Shown in pieces: positions 13,129 through 22,300 of a DNA stretch of 22,400 nt (its first letter is position 1; each line of letters opens with the position of its first letter). The notes under the pieces were generated by a model that was given only the letters and a program-made list of their open reading frames with translations, had not been told where the DNA came from and searched no databases. The DNA comes from JAZDMK01 sp043800975 (GTDB taxonomy: Bacteria; Bacteroidota; Bacteroidia; Bacteroidales; JAHJDW01). Location of the stretch: assembly GCA_043800975.1 (NCBI GenBank), contig JAZDMK010000214.1, forward strand, positions 1-22,400, given 5' to 3'. The position numbers were made by a program, and so were the translations under genes.

Positions 13129-14355
13129 TTATTCTGCAGTTTGTAAAGATGCTTTTGCTTTTTCAGCAAATGATTTTCCGAATGCACGTGCCTGGGCTAA
13201 TGCTTCCGCTGCCGGACGGAATTTCACTTTCAAGGATTCTTCCGCAACATTAAACTTCAGTGCTTTTAACGAAGCAACAATAATGTCGCATGCTTCGCCA
13301 CTCCATCCATAAGAGCCGAATGCACCCGCCATTTTACCACGGTCGCGGATAGGATTACATAATGCAAACAAAGTATAAATAGGCAGCAAAGTATTTTGAT
13401 TGATTGTTGGAGAACCTACCAATAAAGAAGTTGCATTGGTAAGTTGTTCGCTTAAATCGTTCGGATGAATTTTTTCAACATCCAGAAGTATTACTTCCAC
13501 ATCGCCGCTTTCCTTTGCTCCTTCAGCAATAGCAGCCGCAAGCTCACCGGTAAAGCCATAGGCTGAAACATACGCGATCAAAAGTTTTTGCTTCGCACAG
13601 TTCGTTTCAGCCAGATATTCTTTTGAATATTGTTCCGATAAATCAACATAGCGCTTCCAGTCAGAGCGCAGTATTGGGCCATGTCCCGGACAAATGACTT
13701 TAATTTCCAACGGACGTATTTTCTCAATGGCCTTCAGCATGAATTTTGAAAAAGGCTTGAGAATTACATCGAAATAATATTTGAAAGATTCATCATAGAA
13801 ATCTACCAGATCGTCAAACATACGTTCATCGCAATAATGCGCACCGAATGAATCGCAGGTAAACAGAATTTTTTCGTTGGGCAAATACGAATACATGGAA
13901 TCGGGCCAGTGAAGATTGGGTGCTCCGATGAACTGAATTTTACGATCTCCCAAATCAAGTTCATCTCCATCTTTCACTTGTTGACTTTTAAAATCATGAC
14001 CCACAATATCGCGCAAATAACGAAGTGCATTCCCGCTTCCAACAACAACTGCATTGGGAGCCACGTCCAACAACATTTTCACAGTTCCAACATGATCGGG
14101 CTCTGTATGATTGACAATAATGTAGGCTAATTCTTCAAGCTTACAAAGTGTTTTTAATTTTTCAATATAAATCTTTCCGAATTTTTCTTTGACAGTTTCA
14201 ACGACTGTTTTTTTCGCAGCATTGATAAAATAAGAATTGTACGTGGTACCATTCTGCGTTTCCATTACAATATCAAAAGTAACAATGTCCGGATCGTACG
14301 CACCTATCCATTTTACATCCGGCTGAATCTCGATAATCTGATCTACATCATTCAT
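13129..14355 (-). CDS. A-type flavodiiron protein (FprA family)
   Basis: 408 residues in two domains. The N-terminal metallo-beta-lactamase-like domain (1-250) holds the diiron ligands: HTEPDH (His83, Glu85, Asp87), His149 (NLHWPDSM), Asp168 (TCDSFGAH) and His225 (CPGHGP). The C-terminal flavodoxin domain (about 255-400) has an FMN-binding loop YVSAYGFTGELAAAIAEG, then VGSPTINQNTLLP and GAFGSYGWSGEA. Such proteins reduce O2 to water and/or NO to N2O in the cytoplasm, protecting oxygen-sensitive metabolism. No rubredoxin or flavin reductase domain is attached, so an external electron donor is needed. It is the first gene of an operon with guaD and the hydrolase lipoprotein. Its presence suggests an anaerobic or microaerobic life, or exposure to NO (inference). 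Confidence 0.93.
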   Translation of the reverse strand: MNDVDQIIEIQPDVKWIGAYDPDIVTFDIVMETQNGTTYNSYFINAAKKTVVETVKEKFGKIYIEKLKTLCKLEELAYIIVNHTEPDHVGTVKMLLDVAPNAVVVGSGNALRYLRDIVGHDFKSQQVKDGDELDLGDRKIQFIGAPNLHWPDSMYSYLPNEKILFTCDSFGAHYCDERMFDDLVDFYDESFKYYFDVILKPFSKFMLKAIEKIRPLEIKVICPGHGPILRSDWKRYVDLSEQYSKEYLAETNCAKQKLLIAYVSAYGFTGELAAAIAEGAKESGDVEVILLDVEKIHPNDLSEQLTNATSLLVGSPTINQNTLLPIYTLFALCNPIRDRGKMAGAFGSYGWSGEACDIIVASLKALKFNVAEESLKVKFRPAAEALAQARAFGKSFAEKAKASLQTAE

Positions 14356-14414
14356 AAATTTTTCTTTAAAATTACAATATTTATAAAGTTATACAATTTT
14401 TTCTATTTTTCATT

Positions 14415-17400
14415 TTAACGGATAAGAACTACTTTTTTTACAGCAGTTTGTTTTCCCTGCTTCAGCTGAATGTAGTATACACCAGGCTTTACAGAACTAT
14501 TCAAATCTGAAGTACCGTTCCAGTTGACAGACTGAATTCCCGCATCACATAATTTTTTATCCATTAAAGTAGCAATTTTTCTTCCGTTCAAATCATACAC
14601 AAACAGAGAGGAAACAGAAGGCTCCTTAACCGTAAACCGGACCTGCGTCTGGTTGTTAAACGGATTGGGGAAGCACTCAAAAGCTAGTCCAGGATTATCC
14701 GGGTTGACAACCGGAATGTAGGGAACTACATGCAACAAAACAGGAATTGCACCCGGCGCAACAGGGATTTCATAAATAATATCACTTACCGTTAAAAAGC
14801 TTTGATAATCGCCATAAGCAAGGCCATTGGCATTCACATGTAGAATTACTAAATTGGTATCCTGAGGAAGAACCAAATCAATTAACGGAGAAGCAGTCAT
14901 CCATAAACTGTCAAATACAGGCGTATAAGGCCCTGTGTGCGTCAGGTAATATTGTTGCTGTGTATAATGATTTACGATCATCACGGTATCTGTCAGCGAT
15001 GAATCCGGCATGAGTGAATACTCAAGACTTACCGGCAGTGCTTCCATCGAAGTAACATGCATGATAATCGGAACCATCGTATGGTTGCTCTTTCCGGGAT
15101 TAAAATGAAGCTGACAAGTATACGTTCCGATGGCTAATCCTGCGGAATTGAAATTAAGTGTAATGGTATCCGATTGCACAGGCGTGCAGGAACCGGCAGT
15201 GTCACTCAGTGTCAGCCAGGGAACGAGTAAACCCTGATTGGAAATTGTAAATGAACCATAGACTGTATGCGGTGTTGCTCCGTATATATCACCATCGATC
15301 TGATAACCGATTGTCAGGTCTGTAACAAAACTACTGTCGGCATATACATAAAGAATGGCGTTGGCACTTTCTCCGCCTTTGATACCGCCCCATCCGCTGC
15401 CATCCGAAAAATGCCAGTTGACAGTAACGCCATAACCCATGGTTGTATCATACATCAGTGTACCGTTTGATCCGCCTACAAAATCGCTGGCTGAATCCAC
15501 ACGAACACCGGCAGGTAAAGTAAGATAAATATCTTTTAACCATTCTGCATCCGTGCTTGGGTTGAATGTATTCAGGTCGATTGCAAAAGGAACACCTGTG
15601 TGAAAACTGGGAAGCGTTGTTTGCACATAAGCACCGTCAATACTTCGAATTTCATGGTTCAGGTTATTTGTTTTAAAAACGGGCAAACCACTTTTAATAA
15701 TATTGTATGATAAAACACCATCACCAATATTAGAGACGATCAATTGCCGGGTTGCAGTGCTGTTTGTAAGCAATGAAATTTCAACGGAAGAAGGATCGAC
15801 TTTAATTTTCGGCGAATTGCTGCATGGCGGAAAAGCAATGTAATCAATCCATACAGCATCCATTCCCGCAGATGTGGAAGCATTTTTTTTGTACACCCAT
15901 TGATACGTATGCATACCTGCAGTAACCGGAAACTGGACTTTTGTCCATGCCTGAATGCCATCCCAGCGACCCTTTTCAACACCATCCATATAGAAAACCA
16001 GAAAATCATAATTATGAAACATGGTTTCCTGTTCACAAGATGTTTTATAATAAAAACTGAGGTTTCCATCATACAAAACATTTTGCTCTAACAACAAAGA
16101 TGAGGTCTGATTGTTTCCAATAGCTCCGGAACGTGCACTATAGGTTCCCTCATAAGGATTTACGTTATCAATCGTCCAAGGTAAATTACCGCCTGAACTC
16201 CAAGGAAAGTTCAGAAAATCGTTGGTTTCAAAATCTTCGCTGAAATAACCAATATAAATTTCTACTGTATCAATATGCGAAAGACCTTTATTGTCAGTGA
16301 AGTTGATTTGAATCTTTGCAATGTACCCATCCGGGATATTAGGTTTGGCAGTAACATTAAAAGTCATCGTATCTGTTGCATTCCATGATAGAAGCGCAAC
16401 ACTGTCAGCAACCGAATTTAATATTAATGCTGTATCAATGGAAACAAGAATACCTTTTAAGTTTGTTGATTTAGCATGGCCGGAATTTAAAACGGGAACA
16501 GCAATATCGGATGTTTCACCGGATTCAAGAATTTTGTTTGCACCATCTTTTACAACCGTGGTTTTAGTGATCGGATGCGGAGCAAATGCTTTCAGATAGA
16601 TATAACTAAAGGATGTATCTGCAGGAGTAGAATAAATTTTTGTATCAAATGAGAATGAATAATCATCCGGCACATTGGGTGAAACCTGAAAAGCAAATGC
16701 ATTGTTGAGCTGAATGGTGGAAGCAGCTGTCATTAAAGGAACAGCGACGGTACTATCAGTAATTGTGATGTAAGGATCATTCGTATGAATTTTCATCGTA
16801 CCGCTTGTAAGCGTTGTTGTGCCTATGTTTTTTAAAGTAACGCCCATATTCACATTTTCAGCATATTCGATCAACGTGTCGGAACCTGCATGAATGCTGT
16901 CGTCCACAATAACAACATGATTTGTACCGTTGGTATAAAAATTAATCTGTCTTGTTTTTGCGATGTCATTATTATCCATCACACGGAATTTCAAATTACT
17001 TCCCGGATAAGCCTGCAGCGGAGTGCCACTGAATACGCCATCTTCAGAAAGGGTCATTTCAACCGGATAAAGCGGGCATAAAAACTCAAGCTTTGTATTC
17101 GTTGTAACTCCCGTTTTATTTGAAACGGATGTAAGCTGATAATTGTAAGGAGTTCCACTGCTCATTCCACTGAACCATTCTCCGTTTTGTCCGGAAATTA
17201 TTCCATAATAATATTCAAGTTTTCCGTTAGGATATAGTTTTACAGCAAAATTCAGATTTGAAGTTATGCTTCCATTTACAGACGCTTTCCATTTAATAAC
17301 AGCTGAGCCTGCATCACCTTCATACCATATACCTCCACCGTTGGATGAATACAAATACAAATCGTCATTGTAGACAGAAATATTTTTGGTTTTCTTAAAA

Positions 17401-19157
17401 GCTAAAAAACTTTCACTGTAATAATATGGCCATGTGTAGGGCTGATCATCAAATGAGATGTAACCATCCGCATGAATGTAAAGTTTATTATACGTTTTGC
17501 CATAAAAAGGAAAATTAAATCCCAGATTGACTGTCGCATATCCATTATCATCGTTGTTCGTTACCAATTGAGTTGGAAAGCCAACAGGAACGGCTCCTGT
17601 AGTGACATTTTCCTGAAATGAAAAATCAATATCCCAACGATAAGGCTGCGTTCCATTGGCAGCTTGCAACTGATAGGTGTAAAAATCATTGACTCTGGCT
17701 GGCGGCATTGATGCTGTTGTAATTCCAACTTCATTAAAATTTACGGTACGTGTTATTGCAACCCGTGTTGTATCATTATTATTAATCGACACAGCAGTTC
17801 CCATAAAGGGGACTTCATAAACACCGTTTGTATAATCCATCAACGACACCGACACAATCTGTCCGTTATCTGCTGCAGAAGGGTCAATCTCATATACCTG
17901 AAAAAAATATTTTGCGGGTGTTCCTGTCGGGAAATTTGAAAGCAAAGGAGTGATATCCAATCCAAATTCAATAGTTTTATTCGTATCTCCCTGCATATTA
18001 AAATCTCCCCCCTGATAATTCATCATTGGAAATTCCATAATGTGTTCAGGTCGGGCAGCAGAAAGATTTTCTGCAACGCCCGCAGTAATTTTAATTTTCT
18101 CTCTCGAAGTATGACGCAGTTTCACTTTCAAAGTTAGTTGCGGGTCTTGTGTAACTTTAGCATTTTCAACGAAAACGGCATGATTCCAGATTCCGCCACT
18201 ACCGATGTTATCAGCAAGAGTTTTATACATCATATAACAAAAGCCACTGTTGCCCCAGGAAGGTCCTCCGGCATAATTATTACAAAATTTCAAACCCCCG
18301 ATTTCCCAGTCCTTCATATTTACTGTTCCATCTAAATTGATGTCAATATTGTTTGTGTATTGCCCATCGCTGTTGTAATCGAAACGAATGGAATCATTAT
18401 ATCCGGCAATGGTCATTGAATGATTCGGTGAACCACCCCATGCTGTCTGAACATACTTCCCTGCCTCAGGAGTTCCAGCAGGCAATGTATTTGTAGGCGA
18501 AAAAAACTGCGAGTAAAAACAAGCAACGCCACCCACAGAAGACCCTTCCAGATGATCCATGATCCATTGTTTTAATATAACAAGACCATCCGGAGTGCCA
18601 ACCTGAATGCTATTTACAGAAGAAATTCTGTTCTTCATTGTTGCATAGTAGTTATCATAACCACTCATCCATCGGGAAGTGCCGCCATACGACATGGATC
18701 CGCCATAATCAACAACACTGGGTGTTCCCACCATTCTCAGTAATTCAAAAGTTTGAATAAAACTGGCGCCCAGTCCTGTTCCTCCATTAATAAAATTCCA
18801 CGCAAAATGTGTTACATACTGATTTTGCGGCACATTCGACAACAAATTTCTGACACGATTTACTTCATACGTAAACACCTGCCCAACACTCGACGCCTGG
18901 CCACATTCCGAAGAGACTTGCGCAAACACAGGCCTCCAGCAGGGTTGGGTTGAATTATCTACCGATGCTGGCAATAAAGCCAGTATTTCCGGTGTGTAAT
19001 ATGCCGGGAGTCTTAACTGAGGAAGGCCACAGAAATAAACCGAATCTGTAGATGACAAACGAACCAGACTGCCTGGCTGCGATTGCCTTACATCACCCTG
19101 TGAATAAACATTCGCAGCGAAGAATGAAATAAAAATGAGAGTAAATAATTTATTCAT
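14415..19157 (-). CDS. Large secreted C1-like cysteine peptidase, multidomain, T9SS-sorted
   Basis: The ATG at 19157 gives 1580 residues with signal peptide MNKLFTLIFISFFAANVYSQ. Residues 75-330 resemble a papain-like C1 peptidase: Gln80 and probable nucleophile Cys85 in FAQVSSECGQASSVGQVFTY, His246 in SPNHSMTIAGYND, and an Asn region FCNNYAGGPSWGNSGF (Asn293 or Asn294). Between His and Asn is an aspartate-rich loop (DYNSDGQYTN, DINLDGTVNMKDWE) like a dockerin or EF-hand calcium site. Later come a nidogen-like segment near 535-575 (NFPFYGKTYNKLYIHADGYI), two CARDB-like Ig domains (about 745-965), a MAM or jelly-roll-like module near 970-1115, further Ig-like repeats, and a T9SS type A domain from about 1490 (CFPNPFNNQTQVRF ... 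GVYYIQLKQG). The active site differs from the classic CGSCWAF, so activity is inferred. It sits about 100 nt downstream of parC. Confidence 0.82.
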   Translation of the reverse strand: MNKLFTLIFISFFAANVYSQGDVRQSQPGSLVRLSSTDSVYFCGLPQLRLPAYYTPEILALLPASVDNSTQPCWRPVFAQVSSECGQASSVGQVFTYEVNRVRNLLSNVPQNQYVTHFAWNFINGGTGLGASFIQTFELLRMVGTPSVVDYGGSMSYGGTSRWMSGYDNYYATMKNRISSVNSIQVGTPDGLVILKQWIMDHLEGSSVGGVACFYSQFFSPTNTLPAGTPEAGKYVQTAWGGSPNHSMTIAGYNDSIRFDYNSDGQYTNNIDINLDGTVNMKDWEIGGLKFCNNYAGGPSWGNSGFCYMMYKTLADNIGSGGIWNHAVFVENAKVTQDPQLTLKVKLRHTSREKIKITAGVAENLSAARPEHIMEFPMMNYQGGDFNMQGDTNKTIEFGLDITPLLSNFPTGTPAKYFFQVYEIDPSAADNGQIVSVSLMDYTNGVYEVPFMGTAVSINNNDTTRVAITRTVNFNEVGITTASMPPARVNDFYTYQLQAANGTQPYRWDIDFSFQENVTTGAVPVGFPTQLVTNNDDNGYATVNLGFNFPFYGKTYNKLYIHADGYISFDDQPYTWPYYYSESFLAFKKTKNISVYNDDLYLYSSNGGGIWYEGDAGSAVIKWKASVNGSITSNLNFAVKLYPNGKLEYYYGIISGQNGEWFSGMSSGTPYNYQLTSVSNKTGVTTNTKLEFLCPLYPVEMTLSEDGVFSGTPLQAYPGSNLKFRVMDNNDIAKTRQINFYTNGTNHVVIVDDSIHAGSDTLIEYAENVNMGVTLKNIGTTTLTSGTMKIHTNDPYITITDSTVAVPLMTAASTIQLNNAFAFQVSPNVPDDYSFSFDTKIYSTPADTSFSYIYLKAFAPHPITKTTVVKDGANKILESGETSDIAVPVLNSGHAKSTNLKGILVSIDTALILNSVADSVALLSWNATDTMTFNVTAKPNIPDGYIAKIQINFTDNKGLSHIDTVEIYIGYFSEDFETNDFLNFPWSSGGNLPWTIDNVNPYEGTYSARSGAIGNNQTSSLLLEQNVLYDGNLSFYYKTSCEQETMFHNYDFLVFYMDGVEKGRWDGIQAWTKVQFPVTAGMHTYQWVYKKNASTSAGMDAVWIDYIAFPPCSNSPKIKVDPSSVEISLLTNSTATRQLIVSNIGDGVLSYNIIKSGLPVFKTNNLNHEIRSIDGAYVQTTLPSFHTGVPFAIDLNTFNPSTDAEWLKDIYLTLPAGVRVDSASDFVGGSNGTLMYDTTMGYGVTVNWHFSDGSGWGGIKGGESANAILYVYADSSFVTDLTIGYQIDGDIYGATPHTVYGSFTISNQGLLVPWLTLSDTAGSCTPVQSDTITLNFNSAGLAIGTYTCQLHFNPGKSNHTMVPIIMHVTSMEALPVSLEYSLMPDSSLTDTVMIVNHYTQQQYYLTHTGPYTPVFDSLWMTASPLIDLVLPQDTNLVILHVNANGLAYGDYQSFLTVSDIIYEIPVAPGAIPVLLHVVPYIPVVNPDNPGLAFECFPNPFNNQTQVRFTVKEPSVSSLFVYDLNGRKIATLMDKKLCDAGIQSVNWNGTSDLNSSVKPGVYYIQLKQGKQTAVKKVVLIR

Positions 19158-19196
19158 AATCAAAAGATTTCAACTTCTAAAAATAATAAAAAATCG

Positions 19197-19212
19197 CGTA
19201 TAGCTACATACG
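19197..19212 (-). terminator. Weak candidate terminator after parC
   Basis: CGTAT/ATACG forms a 5-bp stem with a 6-nt loop, 45 nt past the parC stop. Reading on the - strand it is followed by CGATTTTTTATTATTTTT. The stem is short, so this is only a candidate. Confidence 0.3.
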
Positions 19213-19256
19213 TATTTTTACCAGATCGAAAAGAAATTTATTAAAACAATGATTAT

Positions 19257-21986
19257 TTAGTCAAACAATGTCATTTGACTATCGCGGGGCGGCCTGCCTT
19301 TCTTCTTTTTCTTATCAGGTTCAGGCTCTTTCGATTTTTTTTGTTTCACCGATTTTTTAATTTCAGGCTCGGGAATAGATTTTTCTTTCTTCTTCGGAAT
19401 CTCAACTATATTCTCTTTTTTAACTTTAACAACTGGTTCAGGAATAGGAATTTTTTTCTCCTTTTCAGGAATAGAATCAAGAATAAAAATCTTTTTGACC
19501 TCTCCCAAACATAATTTTTTTCCTTTTGCTTTAATGCTTTTTACTTCGGGATACTCCGACAGAAGAAATGTTTCCGGCTTAGGCTGTTTTCCTTTTACTT
19601 TCTGATACTCCACCTCTACCCTTGGATTTGCATCCATAGTGACATACGATAAAAAGGAATCATCTGATTCACTGATAAAGCATGTTTTCTTATCTGTCAG
19701 TTCAGGAACAAATCTTTTCACAAAATACTGCGCCTGTTCGGGGTCATAATAGACAGCAGTAACCAAACGTTTGGGATTAAATTTTTCAATAATGACCATG
19801 TCATCATCGAAATGGGTTGTCGGATCAAAACCGGTAATACGGTAATGCCCGTTTTGCATAATCGTCAGTATCTTTTCTTCTTCTGCAAATGCACCCAACA
19901 GCGCACCTTTTCCTTCAGTATTCAGGCGCATCACTGTTTCATCATAATAAACATCCAATGCGCCGAGTGTTGATTCACCCTTCGCTTTCTGTTCAATTTT
20001 GTGTATTGTAAATCGCGTTAAAATATTTCCGATTGAGTTTCTTCCTTTAATTGCCATCGAAGCAAAATCAAAATCGAAACGCAGGTGCTTCAGGCGGGGC
20101 CTGGGTTTCAAAAACACACCAATAGTTTCAGATTCCCCGTTAGGATTCACAGAAAAATATAAAACTTTACTTCCTTTTGTTCCTTTTGTTAAATCGTACT
20201 CTTTATCTCTTGTTATACCAGTAACGTTAAAGCGCTTTACCATCACGTGCCCTGTCATTCCATCACGGTACACAAAATGATAAATCGTGCGTGTATCATT
20301 CTTCCAGAAAACAGCAATGTGCATTACCTTTTTTCCGACATATACTTTATCCGTAACTTTGGTAACAATGAAAGTACCGTCATCCCTGAACACAATGATG
20401 TCGTCGATATCGGAACAATCAGAAACAAATTCATTTTTTGTAAGACTGAATCCTGCAAAGCCTTCTTCACGGTCAACGTATAACTTCTGATTAGCCACAA
20501 CCACTTTCATGGCTTCAATATTTTCGAACAGCCGAATTTCTGTTTTACGCTCCTGCCCTGCTCCATATTTCTTTTTAATCTGTCTGAAAAAATTAATTGC
20601 ATAATCAACCAAATGCGCGAGATGGTTTTTTACTTCTTCCAGATTCTCTTTGAGCTTTGCCATGTGTTCATTGGCTCTCTTCGCATCGAATTTGGAAATT
20701 CTTTTAATTTTTATTTCAGTCAGCTTTTCAATATCCTTATCCGTAACATCACGAATCAACTGTTTGCGGAAAGGCACCAAACCTTTAGCGATAGTGCTAA
20801 CAACACTTTCCCAGGTAGTACAGGTTTCAATGGTCTGATAAATTTTCTTTTCAATAAATATTTTCTCAAGCATACAAAAGAACAACTGCTCTAACAATTC
20901 ATCTCTTGTAATTTCAAGTTCTTTCTTCAACAGATCGACAGTACGCCAGGTTGAAATTTTCAACATCTCGGAAACACCTATGAAACGTGGCTTATCTTCC
21001 GATACAACGCATGAATTCGGTGATACTGAATCTTCACATTTCGTAAACTTATACAGCGCATCGATAGTCTGGTCGGGAGAAACACCGGGCGTAAGGTGAA
21101 CCAGGATTTCTACATTCTCAGCTGTATTGTCTTCAATTTTCCGGATTTTAATTTTACCTTTTTCATTCGCCTGAACAATCGAATCCATTAAGGACGATGT
21201 TGTTTGCCCAAAAGGAATTTCAGTAATGACGAGTGTTTTCTTATCGAGCTGAGAAATTTTTGAACGGATACGGATTTTACCACCACGCAGCCCGTCATTG
21301 TATCGGCTGCAATCCATCATTCCGCCGGTAGGAAAATCAGGAAATATCTGCGGTGCCCCACCTTTGAGAATTTCAACTGAGGCATCAATTAATTCAACAA
21401 AATTGTGCGGGAGAATTTTTGAAGCTAAACCAACGGCAATCCCTTCTACACCCTGAGCGAGTAACAATGGAAATTTAACCGGCAAGGTAACAGGCTCGCG
21501 GTTTCTTCCATCATACGAAAGTTTCCATTCCGTAATTTTTGGATTATAAACTACATCCAGTGCAAATTTGGAAAGCCTAGCCTCGATGTAACGTGGTGCT
21601 GCAGAGCTGTCGCCGGTAAGAATATTACCCCAGTTTCCCTGCGTATCGATTAAAAGATTCTTCTGACCCAGCTGCACCAACGCATCACCAATAGATGCAT
21701 CACCGTGCGGATGGTATTTCATGGTGTGACCGATGATGTTGGCCACTTTGTTGTAACGCCCATCCTCCAGATCATCCATCGAATGCATCAGCCTGCGTTG
21801 AACAGGCTTCAGCCCGTCGTCAAGATGAGGAACGGCACGCTCAAGGATTACGTAGGATGCATAATCAAGAAACCAGTTCTCGAACATGCCGGTCAGGTGA
21901 GTAACGTTCTTTAGTTCTTCACCTTCACCAACCAGATCGTCTCTTTCAGGCTCTTCAACCCTGTTATCATCATTCTTTTCTGTCAT
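19257..21986 (-). CDS. parC: DNA topoisomerase IV subunit A
   Basis: 909 residues. The breakage-reunion domain (about 30-500) has the quinolone-region YHPHGDASIGDAL (92-103) and catalytic Tyr133 in AAPRYIEARLS, the residue that links to cut DNA. DTQGNWGNILTGD and GVEGIAVGLASKILPHN are typical of the family. The C-terminal pinwheel domain covers roughly 520-810. No GyrA-box (QRRGGKG-like) is seen in it, and the closest remembered sequences are Bacteroidota ParC, so topoisomerase IV is preferred over gyrase. With ParE it decatenates daughter chromosomes. ParE is not in the window. Residues 820-909 form a Lys/Glu/Pro-rich disordered tail with an AT-hook-like KKGRPPR before the end QMTLFD. Ala97 stands where E. 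coli GyrA has Ser83; this is normal in this group as far as I know. Confidence 0.93.
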   Translation of the reverse strand: MTEKNDDNRVEEPERDDLVGEGEELKNVTHLTGMFENWFLDYASYVILERAVPHLDDGLKPVQRRLMHSMDDLEDGRYNKVANIIGHTMKYHPHGDASIGDALVQLGQKNLLIDTQGNWGNILTGDSSAAPRYIEARLSKFALDVVYNPKITEWKLSYDGRNREPVTLPVKFPLLLAQGVEGIAVGLASKILPHNFVELIDASVEILKGGAPQIFPDFPTGGMMDCSRYNDGLRGGKIRIRSKISQLDKKTLVITEIPFGQTTSSLMDSIVQANEKGKIKIRKIEDNTAENVEILVHLTPGVSPDQTIDALYKFTKCEDSVSPNSCVVSEDKPRFIGVSEMLKISTWRTVDLLKKELEITRDELLEQLFFCMLEKIFIEKKIYQTIETCTTWESVVSTIAKGLVPFRKQLIRDVTDKDIEKLTEIKIKRISKFDAKRANEHMAKLKENLEEVKNHLAHLVDYAINFFRQIKKKYGAGQERKTEIRLFENIEAMKVVVANQKLYVDREEGFAGFSLTKNEFVSDCSDIDDIIVFRDDGTFIVTKVTDKVYVGKKVMHIAVFWKNDTRTIYHFVYRDGMTGHVMVKRFNVTGITRDKEYDLTKGTKGSKVLYFSVNPNGESETIGVFLKPRPRLKHLRFDFDFASMAIKGRNSIGNILTRFTIHKIEQKAKGESTLGALDVYYDETVMRLNTEGKGALLGAFAEEEKILTIMQNGHYRITGFDPTTHFDDDMVIIEKFNPKRLVTAVYYDPEQAQYFVKRFVPELTDKKTCFISESDDSFLSYVTMDANPRVEVEYQKVKGKQPKPETFLLSEYPEVKSIKAKGKKLCLGEVKKIFILDSIPEKEKKIPIPEPVVKVKKENIVEIPKKKEKSIPEPEIKKSVKQKKSKEPEPDKKKKKGRPPRDSQMTLFD

Positions 21987-22004
21987 GGTATTCTAAAGGG
22001 TGTG

Positions 22005-22012
22005 CAAATATA
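22005..22012 (-). promoter_or_regulatory. Candidate -7 element for parC
   Basis: On the - strand TATATTTG is an exact match to TAnnTTTG, 18 nt before the parC ATG. No clear TTTG is found at the expected 19-21 nt upstream, so only half the promoter is supported. Confidence 0.35.
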
Positions 22013-22143
22013 AATACAAAAACGGTTACCTTTTGGGGCTGTTGAAAAGTTTGTGTAAATGTAGCTTAACCCTTTGCCAGATGCGACTTTGAATGAAGTT
22101 GAAAGTTTCTATTGATGGATTTTATTCATCAATTCTTAATATA

Positions 22144-22300
22144 CCCTTTGATGATGCTGAAACGCCGAATGGTTAGCTCGTTTAAATACTTTCGGTTGAA
22201 ACTTCCAAGGTTAAGCTTCGCATAAATACTTTCGGTTAAAACGTCCAATGTTAAACTTCGTTTATAAAATCTTAACCCGCGTTTTAAACTTGGACGTTAA
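22144..22300. repeat. 40-bp tandem repeat with inverted partner, in the spacer before parC
   Basis: Two clear 40-bp units, 22183-22222 and 22223-22262, both begin TAAATACTTTCGGTT and differ at six positions. A decayed third unit precedes them (22144-22182, sharing GAAAC, GGTTA and CTCG). The end of unit 2 (22236-22256, TTAAAACGTCCAATGTTAAAC) pairs with 22281-22300 (GTTTTAAACTTGGACGTTAA), forming an imperfect hairpin that overlaps the stop codon of the gene at the right edge. It may serve as that gene's terminator. A smaller 7-bp hairpin (ATTGATG/CATCAAT) lies at 22111-22133. Confidence 0.65.

Noticed and set aside
13128..13187. Longer N-terminus for guanine deaminase starting at 13187
   Set aside because: It would overlap the flavodiiron coding end by about 59 nt; the ATG at 13127 gives the family's normal 156 residues.
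19158..19163. TTG start two codons upstream for the large peptidase
   Set aside because: The ATG at 19157 gives a cleaner signal peptide and is a stronger start codon.
21696..21698. Ala97 of ParC as an acquired quinolone-resistance change
   Set aside because: HPHGDASIGDA appears to be the normal sequence in this group, so the Ala is probably ancestral.
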